Assembly (NCBI GenBank): GCA_003260075.1
Contig: QLIY01000139.1
Location: 134,001 to 198,000, forward strand
DNA from: Phallusia mammillata
Lineage: Eukaryota; Chordata; Ascidiacea; Phlebobranchia; Ascidiidae
Direction of reading: 5' to 3'
Length of the DNA: 64,000 bases
The notes beneath the pieces were generated by a model, which saw only the letters and a list, made by a program, of their open reading frames with translations, had not been told where the DNA came from and did no database searches. Positions 25,121 through 35,402 of the stretch are shown in pieces. Position numbers and translations under genes: made by a program. Each line of letters begins with the position of its first letter. Within the stretch, counting starts at the first letter, position 1.

Positions 25121-26014
25121 ATGAACTCTGCAAACAACACGATGGCTAGAAGTCCTTTAAAAATACGACATATGGAACGCTACGAAAAGCCAAAATGGAT
25201 CGGTGCGATAGTAATAAGCAGCATGTGTATTATGCTTTCAACGTGGGTATTCATTTCTTTCCTGTTCTACGGCTTAAAACACCAAAAGTTTTCGAAGAGT
25301 AACGGCGGCTATGTGCTTTACCGACTGGCCTCTGTAGCAGCAGTATCGGTCCTAGCGTTTCTTATCAGTATTCTAGTGGTCGTCAACGTAGGTTTCTTAC
25401 CTGGCGAAACCACCATGTGCAACGTTGTGGTAAAAATTTCGATAGAACTACTGGTAACTTCAAACTCTCTGGTGTACTTTTTTCTATGGACCAAACAAGC
25501 GACGTTGTATCAGAGCCCGCTACTTCAGCACCTTAAAAATACATTGATTAAAGTATTGAGTTATAGCAGTATTATAATGATGGTCGTGGGTCAACATCTT
25601 TCTGGGATAATCTTCAACGTGCTTAACACATATGAACACACCGCGTGCGGCTGCCGTTACAAGGGCGACTACATCGCTTGGCCTGCCCTTGTCGCTACAT
25701 CGGTTAATGCCATCGGTCAAGCGTTAATGCTTTTCCTGCTCTTATATCCGTTCCATTGCGCTAAGCAAAGACATGGAAGCAGAGCTAGCCTGTCTATCGT
25801 AAAACGCACAACAATTACAACTCTCATCTGCGTTTTGACGGACGCTGCTGCGGCTATTGTGAACAAGTACCTTCCCCAATCAAGCAGAAAGATTCCACTG
25901 TCAATTTACGGACTTGATGTTACGGCGAACCTCATGGCCGTTTTGCTGACCTACGAAACATGGAAAACAATTGTTACTTCGCCGTTCGGTGGGAGCGAAG
26001 GCCCCAAAAACTGA
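25121..26014 (+). CDS. Intronless seven-transmembrane receptor 2
   Basis: Single exon, 297 residues from the first ATG (an in-frame GTG lies seven codons upstream). Clearly paralogous to 7TM gene 1: shared landmarks include WVF then KHxKFS, TSNSLVY in TM3, HLxxxLIKV before TM4, GQxLMLFLLxYP in TM5, VKRTTxxTLICVxTDA at TM6, and TANLxAVLLTYETW in TM7. The outer-loop cysteine pair (TMCNV and ACGC) is kept. DRY and NPxxY are again missing. AATAAA lies at 26136-26141. The shared divergent motifs argue that both genes are under selection as proteins and are not decayed rhodopsin-class genes. Confidence 0.8.
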   Translation: MNSANNTMARSPLKIRHMERYEKPKWIGAIVISSMCIMLSTWVFISFLFYGLKHQKFSKSNGGYVLYRLASVAAVSVLAFLISILVVVNVGFLPGETTMCNVVVKISIELLVTSNSLVYFFLWTKQATLYQSPLLQHLKNTLIKVLSYSSIIMMVVGQHLSGIIFNVLNTYEHTACGCRYKGDYIAWPALVATSVNAIGQALMLFLLLYPFHCAKQRHGSRASLSIVKRTTITTLICVLTDAAAAIVNKYLPQSSRKIPLSIYGLDVTANLMAVLLTYETWKTIVTSPFGGSEGPKN

Positions 26015-26373
26015 GCATTTTCAAACACATGGCTCTTACAGTTAAATCAAACGTTGCTATTGTCCACTATTTTCATTCTACTGTAAAAAAACGTGTCAGT
26101 GTGATGTGTTTTATTATTGCACCCCGCCTGCGCTAAATAAAATCAGAATGTTTTGACGAGGTATGTTTTTCAGCAGTTCAGCTTTATAATACGGCTGTTA
26201 TGCAGCGCTTTATAACTGAAACGTAGGGGTAGCAAATGTACCATAACAATAACAACAACAATAAGCGCTTTAAAGTCCACGTTTATGTTTATGACATACG
26301 CCAAGCCTTAAGTGTTTCGAAGCGGGTTTTACAGGTGTTGTTTATGACACACGCGTTAATCTTAATGTTTATC

Positions 26374-26394
26374 GTGCCCAAGAGGCAGGTTTTG
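26374..26394 (+). promoter_or_regulatory. Conserved 21-bp upstream element of gene D
   Basis: Partner of the element at 20737-20757. A TTATAAA box-like sequence follows at 26419-26425, 45 bp before the start codon. Confidence 0.4.
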
Positions 26395-26469
26395 CAAAGA
26401 AAGGTCACAAAATGGGGTTTATAAACAAATCCATCTCTGCTGTATCGGTGATAGCTCTATGACAAAACC

Positions 26470-29400
26470 ATGAAGTTATTGGTTGCTGCTATACTTTTTG
26501 CTTGTGCCATTGCAAGCGTTTCAGCCCTAAAATGCATTACATGCAAAGGTGCCTCAACCGTTGAACAATGTGATTTGGAAGGAGAACAACAATGTTTGGA
26601 CAATCAAGTAAGTGATTTTAAGTACACCAACACTTACAGAAGGAATTCAAGATGGTTTTGGTTCCAAGCGCGAAACAGCAGTTGTGTTTGTTTTTGTCAT
26701 GACTGCTTACAATTTCTATGCGTAAATAGAAGGGAATATATAATAAGTAATGTCAATTTTCAAGCAGAAATTATCGCTGTTTTTATTGAAAAAAAAAGTG
26801 GGAAACAAGCTTTATCTTGGCTTACATTTGAGTTGTTTTGGCCTAATTAACACGTTCTTAGCCTTTGAAATGCGAATTTTGTTACTTACTTAACCTTTCA
26901 GAACTCATGTGAGACGGTGATAAGAAGATACAACAACCAAATGCATGTAAGCAAAGGCTGCAAAAATCAGCAAGCTTGCAAAAACAATCAACTGCAGGTA
27001 AATATATGAAGATACTGGTGATACCAGAACCTGTTATTGCAAAGTAATTAACGCACCCAGTTGTATTTGAGAGATCCTTGAAAAAGACTTAAAGACATAT
27101 GTTAACAAAAAGTAGAAAAATAAAGTGTTCGTAGGTTATAAGATAAGCCCGCAAGTGTCTTGAATTTTTCAACACAACTTAAACTAAACAGGGGATTTAA
27201 TAAGCAAACGAATGCTGTCTAACAAATTAATGACACACATCCGACAGTTTAGCTCAAAGCAATTCATTTTCCCGGGTACTTTTGGGGAAGCAGCTATGTG
27301 TAATTACGCATTATCAACCATCATCGCCCTGTCATCCCTGCATTCGTACGTTATTAGCATGGAAATGCTATTTTGGCATTTCTTCTGCTAAAGAGGTTCT
27401 AACAGGATGCACAGTGTCATCTATGTAATGTAACAATTTCGTATGATGTATAGGCTTGCCTTATACTATAGTGAAATAACTTTTTTTGCGGTTTTGCGGT
27501 TCGTAGGTGTTAAACATACGTTAGGAATACATTTTCTGTTTGTCGTTACAAAAATATTTGTTTTTTTGCAGAACAACAGACCTTCAGGCAAGTCTACTCA
27601 ATGCAATGGAGACCAAGTCAACTCATTTTGTACTTGTTGCTGTGATGGAGATTCTTGCAACGCTGGACTTGAAAACTGTTCTTCCGCTGTAACCGTCCCC
27701 ACATCACTAGGTTCGTTTATACAACAGATCATGACAAGCAACTTACAAATAAACCATTTGGGTTAAAAGTGAAAGCGGGCTAAAATTTTACTCTCGAAAA
27801 TGGGGCACTAATGTTAAGAAGAAACAAATTTGGCAGACAGTCCACGTCAAGTTTCCGGAATGTATGACTAAAACGCAACAAATCAATTCACAAAGCAAAT
27901 ACGGCATAGGTTTTTGGGTTTGAATCTGGCCTCTTTTGTGTTTAGCGAAAGCTTAACGCGCACTCGACCCGTAATATAAACTAATATAAACTGGTTTATA
28001 TAAGTTTATAAGTAATATAAACTGGGCTAAACAACAACTGATGCAAAGTTTCTGCAAGTAAAATATAACTTTTTTCGCAAAACTAGTGTCTGCAAACCAT
28101 TTAAGCATGGTCGGGACAAAAATAATTCGTTGAGGGCAAAAATTGTGTATTAAGCCTACAACTGGCCAGTCATACTAAGATTGTGGGCAAAAAGTGTCTA
28201 TTAAAATCGCCAACCGAACCAAACCAAATTCAAGTTTAAGCTGTCAATTGAGATTATTCGATTCTGTATGTATACAGAATATGTAAATGACTTGTTTTTT
28301 AGTCGGACATGACAACTGCCCAGCGCCACCAAAGAGTTTTCCACATGGAAACATCAACTGTGAAAATGGAGTTTGCAAATATCAATGTACTGATGAAACT
28401 GGGGGGGGGGGTTGTGGCCAGTAGGAAGAGATCAGAATGTGTGTGGAGCTGACGGAAACTGGCAATTTGACACACCTTGCTGTGCACGTAAGTACTTCGT
28501 GCCCGAAAAAGAAAAGAAATTAGAGTAAACCCATTCAACGATGTTTTTTTATGTTTTAGGACCTTGCCCACCTTACTACTTGTATGACTTTGTGACATTG
28601 TATCACTTTAAACCGGACAACGTAGAAAATATGTTTCGTGTTCTAGGAGAACTGTCACAGTAAGTTTGCTTTTAAATTACTCCTGTTGTTTATCTTTTAC
28701 TTACATTAAACAGTACGCAACAATTCTCTGTCAAATTATCAAAAAAGTAATAAACAATAAAATCATAACCATTCGTTTCGTGTTTTCAGATACATTGTCA
28801 TTGGTGCCGATTCCACAATGGCCGCGGGCTTATCATATGATTCTTCTGTTCATTTGTCATCAATCACTAATTTCAACGAATATCAATACAATGAGACTAT
28901 AATGAACACACTTTTCGGACAAAGACTACGGCCCTCCATTGAAGGTAGGTGTATCGGTGTAATGACCTCACCTCATGTTTAAACACCAATAGAGAAAATT
29001 GTCTCATAAATTTTTGTCTCAACTCATGTCAATTTAAAGTTTGACTATTGAACAACTAGAGAAAAGTATTACTGGGTGTGTGTTTTTTTTGCTACTCAAT
29101 CGAAGTAATGTTATATCACTCATATAAGTGCCAAGTCAATACACGTGTAAGCACAAGTATTTGGGGTGTAGAACCGTTTAAAGTCTCTTCTAAACGGTCA
29201 TAGCGTTAAAGACCGTGAGGTTTCACAAACGGTATCGGATAAAAAATATTCATAGAAATAAGCTACCAGGAAAAAACTGTGAGTTCAAATGGGTTCATAA
29301 CATCAGCGTTAAAGAATACAATCTTTTAACCACCATATGCATAAGAATTCCTGTCTATCACAGGAACACCTGTTAACACTGGAGCAGCGATCCAATACGC

Positions 29401-29994
29401 CGTGGATAACATGTTTAAACCCGAAAATGGTGCAAGAGACTCCCGGGTACCAAAAGCTATTTCCATTGTCATCGACAGCAACTCGGATGATGACGTCAAA
29501 ACTGCCGGACAAAACGCTCGGGATCTTGGATACATTGTGAGCTATATTATTTTGTCAATCTATCATTGAAAAGATGCGCGTTTAAATATTGTTATACTAA
29601 CACTTAGGATCGTCAACACACTGAGCGTCTACTATGTAAGGTATTACCCTCTTAAATGTCAAAAAAGAGAAAAGAAAATGTTGGTGCCCTGTTTCGTGTT
29701 AAAAAATAATAATAAATGCATTACAACTCTACATAGACTTACAGTTCCAGCGAAATACGGTATTTTCTTTCTAATAAACTAAAACATTTACTTGCACAGA
29801 TATACGTCTACGCATTTGAAAGGGAAGGAGTTGTGCTTGATGACCAACAATTGCTTGACATCACTGGAAATAAAGATCACATCTTCAAATTTGGAAGCGA
29901 TTTTGATGCTTTTCCAGAAGACTGGTGGAAAGACTTAAATTCTCACTTCTGTGACGACCCATGTGTTCACGTTTTGCACGATCATAACCAGTAA
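26470..29994 (+). CDS. Array gene D: LU-CCP-vWA protein with poly-G frameshift in the CCP exon
   Basis: Exons 26470-26607, 26902-26997, 27572-27710, 28303-28487, 28560-28659, 28790-28944, 29364-29536, 29800-29994. Signal peptide MKLLVAAILFACAIASVSA, full LU domain (LKCITC, VSKGC, CTCCCDGDSCN), vWA with YDFVTLYHF, VNTGAAIQYAVDN and IDSNSDDDV. In exon 4 the six bases coding Tyr-Glu of the YELWP motif are replaced by eleven Gs, making the exon 185 instead of 180 nt. The frame shifts and a TAG follows at once. Everything downstream is intact, with correct splice sites and no other stop, which fits a sequencing or assembly error or a very recent mutation. AATAAA at 30120-30125. Confidence 0.8.
28401..28411. 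repeat. G11 run inside the CCP exon of gene D
   Basis: Replaces the TATGAG found in paralogues, a net gain of five bases. The same replacement position occurs in gene H at 44881. Confidence 0.9.
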
Positions 29995-30842
29995 AATGCC
30001 TCAGTCTGGTAGCACATCAGCGGCACGAAATTTTGTACCAAAAATTTTTGTATGAATATTGTGTACCAAAAAATTTGTACAATGGAGTATTTTGTGGCTC
30101 AGTTGATTACAAGAAAAGAAATAAAAGCACATGCACAATTATTAATCTTGTTTGCAAGAGCTGTTTATATTGTTGTGCAGATAGACTGTAATATTGTAGA
30201 GAAGACAATTGTGTCGTGAGCTGTTTTCAAATCTATTTGAATAAGCAGTTTGTGTGAGTCAAAAGTAGAGTAATCTATCATACACAGATATATTGAGTGA
30301 ACGACATAAACTCACATTTTGGCAAAGATCCTTGCGAGCATGTCTTAAAACTAAAAGCCCTAAGGGTGTCTGGTGTCAAATTGGCGAAAAGAATATTATA
30401 TTACATAGGTCTGACTAAAAGTTCCGTTTCAAATGTGTTGCACTGTTTCTGACTTTAATCGTTAATTGAAACAAGATGTTGACAAAAAAAATATAATTTC
30501 AGGATAAACATATGCACTGTTATAAATGCTATTGGTCAAAGCAGTATTTAAAATTTTATTAGTTTAGAATAGCCGGACGCCAAACACAGTTTTAAATGTG
30601 CGACCAACCACACAGGAATATTGACAACGTTACTGCAAATGTACTGTTTTAGCTTATGTTTGAAATAGCTGCTCCTTAGGGTTCGCAACAGGTCAAAATG
30701 TTGTTATGATGTCAGGGTTATCAATCGACAATATCAGACATACGTCGCAAGATAAGACGGTCAGTTGGGTACACGACCAAATCAAATAAGTTACGAGTGT
30801 TATTTTACAGAACTGTTCTGTGTGGAAGGTATCATACTAAGA
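29995..30842. other. Spacer between D and E
   Basis: No gene. It includes a near-copy (15 of 16) of the spliced-leader sequence at 30230-30245. Confidence 0.4.
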
Positions 30843-33800
30843 ATGCATTGCTTCATAAGGTTTTTGATTTGCTGCTGTGCTTTTGTTTGTGCTTTTTCTT
30901 ATGCAACTGGACTACAGTGCATAACCTGTCAGTCAGCAGCTAGTACAAGGGCGTGTGATCGCAGAGGGGAACAGACTTGCCAACCAAACCAAGTAATGTT
31001 TGTTGTGAAAACCTATTAGACCTGTATTTCGAGTTTCTTAAAAAGATATTTAATCAATTTTTAAACCTCAAATATCGTAACTTTAATTTAAAGTATCGTC
31101 TTATTCAGTATTTCGCATATTTAACATCAATGTTTAAGTCCTTAAACTTTTATGTCATAGTTTCAAAAAACTTTATTGTTTTTGCAGAAATCCTGTGAAA
31201 CAGTGATAAGAAGACACAACAGAAGACTACAAGTTAGCAAAGGTTGCAAGGACTCGCATGCTTGCAGAAACAACCAGAACCAGGTAATCTGTTCATTTGA
31301 AAAAAGTTTCGAATAATAAACCATAATGTATTTGTATAATCTGACACCATGCGACAATTAGCCTTTTTCGTCATTAAAAGTGTTTAAAGCCCATGATGAA
31401 TTGACAAAAATACGGTATATTGCTGTATCTACTCTCTCTACAAAACACGCCGTTTTTGTTTTGAAACACAGAACAGAGCACCTTCTGGAACTTCAACACA
31501 GTGTAATACAGATCAGGCCAATTCAGTTTGTACGTGTTGCTGCCAAGGAAATCTGTGTAATGCTGGATCGAACACTTGCCTGTCAAATGGGCCTGTGCCG
31601 AGACCAAGACCTGTTCCTAACCCCAGACCTTTACCCAAGTCAAGACCTGTCCCTAGATCAGCACCGGGTTGGTATTACGTTGATAACTTATCTCCTTTAG
31701 AGATGCGTTTCCCTAACTTAGAAAAGAAATTAGTTCGGTCACAAAACAAACTGCCAGAAAACGTAATGAAATAAACCAGGACCTCTCGTTCTAAACATTG
31801 GAGACCACTTGCGAGAGTTTTTTTTAAAATTGAGTACGTGTTGAACTGGGTCACATAATGCAATACGTTAGAACAGGATAGTTGGCAAAAAAAGTTTTTC
31901 CTTTTTTTTTTTTCCTATGCTGTGTATTTAAACGCTTGTTTCTGGTTGACAATAATTAAGATAAATTAGTTTTGGGTTGTGGCGTACAAGGTTGCAGTAG
32001 GTATCAGATAGATTGAATTACAATGCTGTATGATTTACCCATGCTATAGTAAGTACAATATGACTAAACGTTACTCTTCCTGAGCAGAAAGAGTTTACAA
32101 CAATTGCCCATCACCGTCGACCAGCTTGTCGCATGGAAGAGTCAATTGCGAAAACGGAGTTTGCAGATATCAATGTACTGACCCAAGTTACGAGTTGTGG
32201 CCAGCAGGAAAGGATGAGATTGTGTGTAAAGCCGACGGCAACTGGAATAGTAAAGCACCTTGCTGTGCACGTGAGCAAATACAAATCATGTTGCGTCTGT
32301 GATAAGAACGAAATGGTCGATAAGAACGATTTATATGAAACAGTATAGATCCCAACTGCTTCCAGTGATATACACGTAGCTTCCAGTGAATCTTAGTTAG
32401 ATGTTTAATTTTTAGGTCCCTGCCCACCTTTCATGTTATTCGACTCCGTGGGCTTGTATCATTTCAAAGCCAGAAACATGGAATTTGTCTACCGAACATT
32501 TGTTGATGTCTCAAAGTAAGTGGTTTGGTTCGATTCAAACTCAGTTTTAAGTTGTTTCTTACAAACAAACAAGCAGACAAAAACATGGATACAAAGATTG
32601 TCATTTTATCAAAAATTGTTTTTTTAAATAAACACGGTAAACTGCAAGTGTATGCAAAAGATAATTCACCAAAACGTGTGTGTGTTTAACAGTATTCCCT
32701 CCTACTTTGCCTGGAGCCTTGGGCGTCACTTTTTACAGATTTTGTAATGCCAGGGTTGAAATAATAAATTGTATTAAGCCCACAACATTTTTGACACCTA
32801 CATCGTATGGACCAAAAAGCATGTGTTTTTGGTTTTCAATTTCAGCATTACTATAAGCGAAGATACTACCATGGGCGCAGGGTTTACGTACGGGGCTCAG
32901 CCCAACCTTCAGTCCGTCGTTAATTTTAATGATTACAACGGCAACGCAACTTTGTTTGGCAAACTTTTCGGAGAAAAATTTCTACCTGTGGCAGATGGTA
33001 AGTCAAACTTATCTCTTTTATATGTTAGTCATAAAAGTCCAAACCAACAATAGATCAAAACGGCAGTAATAGAACAAAACCACCAACAGCATGGCCTCAA
33101 ACGGACAATCACAGTTTGCCCTTTTTAACTATAAAACAGTAAAACCAATAGACAATGAAACCCTTGGTTAAAACAGAATCAGTCGCTCCATGTAATGTAA
33201 AGGAATGCATATTTCGCCTAAGTGGCATCATCAGTCTCTGTAAACGGATGTAAAAATGAGTGCCAAAAACAAACACAGTAAAGTAAATAGTTGATAAACA
33301 TGCAGTGTGTAAAGTTTTTCCATCCAGCGAGTGCAAATCAAGCTTGATTAGCTGATAATTCTGATCAGGTCGACCTTCGGCAGAGAAACAAAGACAATCT
33401 AAAATTTAATGATTAGGGTGGTGTGCGAAAAGAAAACGAAACTATGATTTTAGTTTTAACTTCTCTACATGTTTGCTGGGAACCATGTCTTTGATTGAAT
33501 TTTCCACCAAAAGATATGTCTGGAAGAGTTAGATGTGTATGCAACGTATGTTTTGATACTTTTTGGCCGCGTTCACATAATTACAATGTAAAGCATGTGA
33601 ATTTGCAAATTAAGAGTTTAATTTTGCTGAAAAACTATTTTTGGCTTAATCCACATACACTTACAGGAATTAAATGTTGCTATACACTTAAACTCTCTAG
33701 AGCAGTGACTGACATGTAATAACGCGGTGTTTGAGGTTTCAGATTGTTAATTATTCACCTTATCCCACAGATTCGCCAACTAACACAGGCGCTGCCATCC

Positions 33801-34702
33801 AGTTTGCGGTTGACAGCATGTTAAGAACTGAAGTCGGAATGAGAGACGAACGAGTGCCAAAAGAAATAACCGTAATCACTGACAGCAATTCAGACGACGA
33901 CGTACGAACCCCAGCAGCCCACGCTCGTAGCTTAGGATACCTTGTACGTTTTACCAAGTCCGTTAACTTTTTTTTCTTCACGGGGTTCGAACCCAGGAAC
34001 CTCCCGGGGACGAATCCCGATCAGGGTTTTTTATGTCTGTATATGGGTCAGGCGCACCGGGCCATTCGGCCAAGTTCCTGCCCCCGTTAACTTGTTGATA
34101 TTGAACAGTGGTTCTCAAACTAAGCGCGTACCACCTGGCGACTTTTTCTATCGCTGCGTAGTGCGCACCACATAATGCCTTTTTGGATGGACAGATCAAA
34201 ATGTTCGCTTTATATTGACATAGTCAGTTCCTTATTCGGACAGAGTCAAACAACATACTTTCAAAAGGTTTTGGTAAATAAATTGCACATGATGGTAATG
34301 TGTTCCTAAATAGCCGAGTAAGCATTGGCCATGGTTATAACATGAAAGGAAAAACGTGGATGCTTTTGAAACATCATAACAAACTCGTCATAATACTTCG
34401 TATTAACGTGCAGTTGCCTTATGTAAAAATGTTACACAGCATAAATTGTTCATGTTCAATTTTGATGAAATCTGTTTGGTGAACCATGTATCTTAATGTT
34501 TTTACAGATGTACGTGTATGCGTTCGGGAGCGACGGATATGTGTTTGACGAACAGCAACTATTTGACATTACAGGGGATAAGAAACATATATTTAGGTTT
34601 GTCGAAGGTTCACCGATTTCGGTGGAGGAAACCTTGAAAGATTTAGCTGGCCACTTCTGTCAGGACCCGTGTGCCCATGTTTTACATGACCACGATCGTT
34701 AG
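30843..34702 (+). CDS. Array gene E: LU-CCP-vWA protein with Pro/Arg-rich linker
   Basis: Exons 30843-30992, 31188-31283, 31472-31667, 32088-32270, 32416-32515, 32846-32997, 33771-33943, 34508-34702; 414 residues, the longest member. Signal peptide MHCFIRFLICCCAFVCAFSYATG, LU domain (LQCITC, VSKGC, CTCCCQGNLCN). Exon 3 is 54 nt longer than in B and adds a linker of repeated PRP units (PVPRPRPVPNPRPLPKSRPV) between LU and CCP. CCP-like domain reads VNC, VCRYQC, YELWPAGKDEIVC. vWA has FDSVGLYHF, TNTGAAIQFAVDS and TDSNSDDDV. Exon 7 is about 94% identical to that of gene F. A tRNA-derived SINE lies in intron 7 and a hammerhead-like repeat in intron 6. Confidence 0.87.
33184..33246 (-). repeat. 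Hammerhead/Penelope-like repeat in gene E intron 6
   Basis: On the minus strand it reads ACTGATGATGCCACTTAGGC followed by GAAAT, matching the plus-strand copy at 59921. Confidence 0.55.
33970..34083 (-). mobile_element. tRNA-derived SINE in gene E intron 7
   Basis: On the minus strand an A box (TGGCCGAATGGC, 34061-34072) is followed by a perfect B box (GGGTTCGAACCCC, 33982-33994). The interval is longer than in a normal tRNA and includes CGGGATTCGTCCCCGGG. A diverged copy lies at 48403-48494 in the same orientation. Confidence 0.6.
34107..34180. mobile_element. hAT-type MITE end fragment
   Basis: CAGTGGTTCTCAAACTAAGCG resembles the terminus of the MITE at 53778. No right end found. Confidence 0.35.
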
Positions 34703-35402
34703 ACTGATAAAACTGATTACAAAATACACAGAACTAAATCTTTTAGCGCACTTAAACCAGTATGTGTGTGAAATAACTGACACCGCTAGTACTTAAAAAG
34801 AGTTTAACATGATAACAAACATAGTTTTTTCGGATTCGTAACGTCTTGCAATGTCCTTTTGTTCTACTTTGCACTCGACTTGCGACTTGTGTTATCTTTA
34901 CGTTTTGTTGTTTATATGCATAAAAAAAACTCGAACACCTGCAACACTTTAGTGCAAAAACTTCGTTTTGATTATTATCCTTCTTCATTAAACTGTTTAA
35001 ATTTTGAATCGAAAAAGTAGAATAGAGAAATGAAATGAGCGTTTATGTGTAAATCACAAAATCTGAAAGATCTCAGGGTATCTGCTGTCAAATCATTTTA
35101 AATATAAAACAATCTAATTTTCACATAGAAGCCGTGTGACACTTTAAAAAATGTGTTTTTGTAAATTTGTAGTAACAAACCGGGTGGCAAAAAAGTAGAA
35201 TATTATCAAAACTGCTGTTTAAATTTATTTTCAAGGCCAGTTTCTCTGAACTTGCCAAGGTCAAACTTGCGGTCACTGCTATCGTTCAAACACATATTCT
35301 CACAAGGCAAGATATCGCGGTTAGAAATAACAAGAACCAAATTCAATGACCAAATTCAGTGCGCGTTACATTTTGCAGGTTCTTTCATTCACAACGAAGC
35401 AT
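34703..35402. other. Spacer between E and F
   Basis: Unannotated AT-rich DNA. No LU exons were found here, which supports their true absence from gene F. Confidence 0.5.
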
